The notes under the pieces: generated by a model
Databases searched by the model: none
What the model saw: the letters and a program-made list of their open reading frames with translations, nothing else
What the model was told of the DNA's origin: nothing
Translations under genes and position numbers: made by a program
Assembly: GCA_035455245.1 (NCBI GenBank)
Contig: DATIFN010000021.1
Location: 1-6,043 of the forward strand
Source: UBA8516 sp035455245
Lineage (GTDB): Archaea; Thermoproteota; Nitrososphaeria; Nitrososphaerales; Nitrosopumilaceae
Direction: 5' to 3'
Length of the DNA: 6,043 bases
In this document: one piece after another, positions 5,263 through 6,043 of the stretch
Layout: each line of letters opens with the position of its first letter
Numbering within the stretch: position 1 is the stretch's first letter

Positions 5263-5730
5263 ATGGGCCAGAGAGGAAGACCTCCAAAAGAAGAACAGCT
5301 AGAAACCCAAAAAACTCTTCAATGGTATTTTGAACGTGGTATCACTGCAACAGTTACTTCTCAGAGGACAGGAAAAAACATCAATACTGTTTGTAAGTAT
5401 TTTGAAGAGTTTTACGAGCAAATATCAGAGTTTGAAAAAGTAGAGTTTTTAGAAAGACAGAAAAAAGAAAGAGAAAGAATCATCATAACTTTTGACTCTC
5501 AGATTCTTGATACATACGAATCCTTGGATGACATTGAATCAGAAATTAACAAATACAAACAAGAAAAAAAGCCAATCCCACGCCACCTGATTTCATTAAA
5601 GCTTGAGACTATGAAGTATATCAGTATCCTGACAGAAAAAAAGGGATCCTTTGTAATGCTGCCCTCAATGGATGATGCCACAAAGAAAAAGATAGAAGAA
5701 TGGGTGAAAGAAAACGCCAAGGCTGGATAG
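5263..5730 (+). CDS. Helix-turn-helix-like coiled-coil protein, possible terminase small subunit
   Basis: A 155-aa charged, cysteine-poor protein. Residues 1-9 carry the AT-hook-like GQRGRPPK. Residues about 12-50 read as helices around ITATVTSQRTGKNINTVCKY, a plausible helix-turn-helix in which a new helix starts at NINTV. Residues about 53-100 are rich in Glu and Lys with heptad-like spacing (coiled coil), followed by a Pro break (KKPIPRH), a helix LISLKLETMKYISILTEKKG and an amphipathic end. A DNA-binding N-terminus, coiled coil and C-terminal tail, followed at once by another gene, matches the layout of small terminase subunits in viral packaging modules. A host DNA-binding regulator is equally possible, as no family signature is decisive. 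I chose ATG 5263 from its GGAGG site; the frame also opens at ATG 5245 (161 aa). It ends 49 nt before the next likely start, suggesting co-transcription. Confidence 0.8.
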   Translation: MGQRGRPPKEEQLETQKTLQWYFERGITATVTSQRTGKNINTVCKYFEEFYEQISEFEKVEFLERQKKERERIIITFDSQILDTYESLDDIESEINKYKQEKKPIPRHLISLKLETMKYISILTEKKGSFVMLPSMDDATKKKIEEWVKENAKAG

Positions 5731-5779
5731 GATAGTCAAGAGTGGGATCAGGGAATTTGAAAAAGAGGCCCGTAAAAAG

Positions 5780-6043
5780 ATGCGGGATTCTAAATTAAAT
5801 GAGAGACTCAGGTTTTGGAAGGGAAGAAAAATAGTTTCTGTCAAAGAATTTCATTCAGAAAAAATTCTTGCACAAACATGGGATAAAGTTCCTAACTATT
5901 TTCCTGATGACTATATGCCTCTTCCTTTTTTAGACAGTCCACAAGATAAGACCATACAAGCACAAAGACAAAAGTGGTGGGAAGATTATCTTGAATTTTT
6001 AACTCATCAGAAAAATCCAAATTATGGAAAAATAAGATGTGCC
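5780..6043 (+). CDS. Partial gene of unknown function, C-terminus beyond the right edge
   Basis: An open frame running off the right edge; 88 codons are visible from ATG 5780. It is rich in basic and aromatic residues: NERLRFWKGRKIVSVKEFH, then NYFPDDYMPLPFLDSP, then QRQKWWEDYLEFL, ending GKIRCA. The gene is very probably real because the frame stays open and protein-like. It reads back past the ATG to a stop at 5705-5707, overlapping the end of the preceding gene, so translation could start earlier at a non-ATG codon such as CTG 5723. A weak GAGG lies 11 nt before ATG 5780. I do not recognise the family. Its place directly after a terminase-small-subunit-like gene makes a large terminase subunit a reasonable guess, but the ATPase motifs would lie outside the window. 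Confidence 0.65.
   Translation, partial: MRDSKLNERLRFWKGRKIVSVKEFHSEKILAQTWDKVPNYFPDDYMPLPFLDSPQDKTIQAQRQKWWEDYLEFLTHQKNPNYGKIRCA

Noticed and set aside
5499..5720. 73-codon minus-strand frame
   Set aside because: It is antisense to the coiled-coil gene; its Ser/Phe/Ile-rich content is the expected complement of Lys/Glu-rich coding DNA.

Overview
The window looks like a low-GC ammonia-oxidising archaeon of the Nitrososphaerota (Thaumarchaeota), close to Nitrosopumilus or Nitrosarchaeum. Three things point there. A secreted beta-propeller ends in a PEFG-CTERM sorting tail typical of that phylum. Most genes have an archaeal TATA-like box centred about 24-28 nt before the start codon and no Shine-Dalgarno site, which suggests leaderless messages. 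AT-rich spacers with oligo-T tracts separate the genes. The lineage is inferred from these features; no marker gene is present.

Layout: (1) 1-1262, minus strand: a tetratricopeptide-repeat (TPR) protein cut by the left edge, built from a strict 102-bp tandem repeat and apparently starting at TTG. (2) 1263-1790: AT-rich spacer without a gene, holding a 15-nt direct repeat. (3) 1791-3248, minus: a secreted seven-bladed YVTN-type propeller with a C-terminal beta domain and PEFG-CTERM tail. (4) 3249-3575: spacer with a possible orphan plus-strand promoter. (5) 3576-3776, minus: a 66-aa zinc-ribbon protein whose start I move 22 codons inward on promoter evidence. (6) 3967-4446, plus: a secreted protein of unknown function whose start codon lies inside a perfect 12-bp inverted repeat, the strongest regulatory signal in the window. 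(7) 4586-4993, plus: a small membrane-anchored extracellular beta protein. (8) 4994-5262: AT-rich spacer with a terminator-like element. (9) 5263-5730, plus: a protein with an AT-hook-like basic N-terminus, a helix-turn-helix-like segment and a coiled coil, followed closely by a partial gene running off the right edge. This pair resembles the start of a viral packaging (terminase small/large subunit) module, but that is a hypothesis.

No shared pathway is evident. Genes 3, 6 and 7 all encode proteins expected at or outside the cytoplasmic membrane, each apparently with its own promoter. The TPR and zinc-ribbon proteins look cytoplasmic. The last two genes differ in style: the first has a good Shine-Dalgarno site and the second follows in operon fashion, so they may belong to a different module such as an integrated element. 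No tRNA, rRNA, CRISPR array or transposase was seen.
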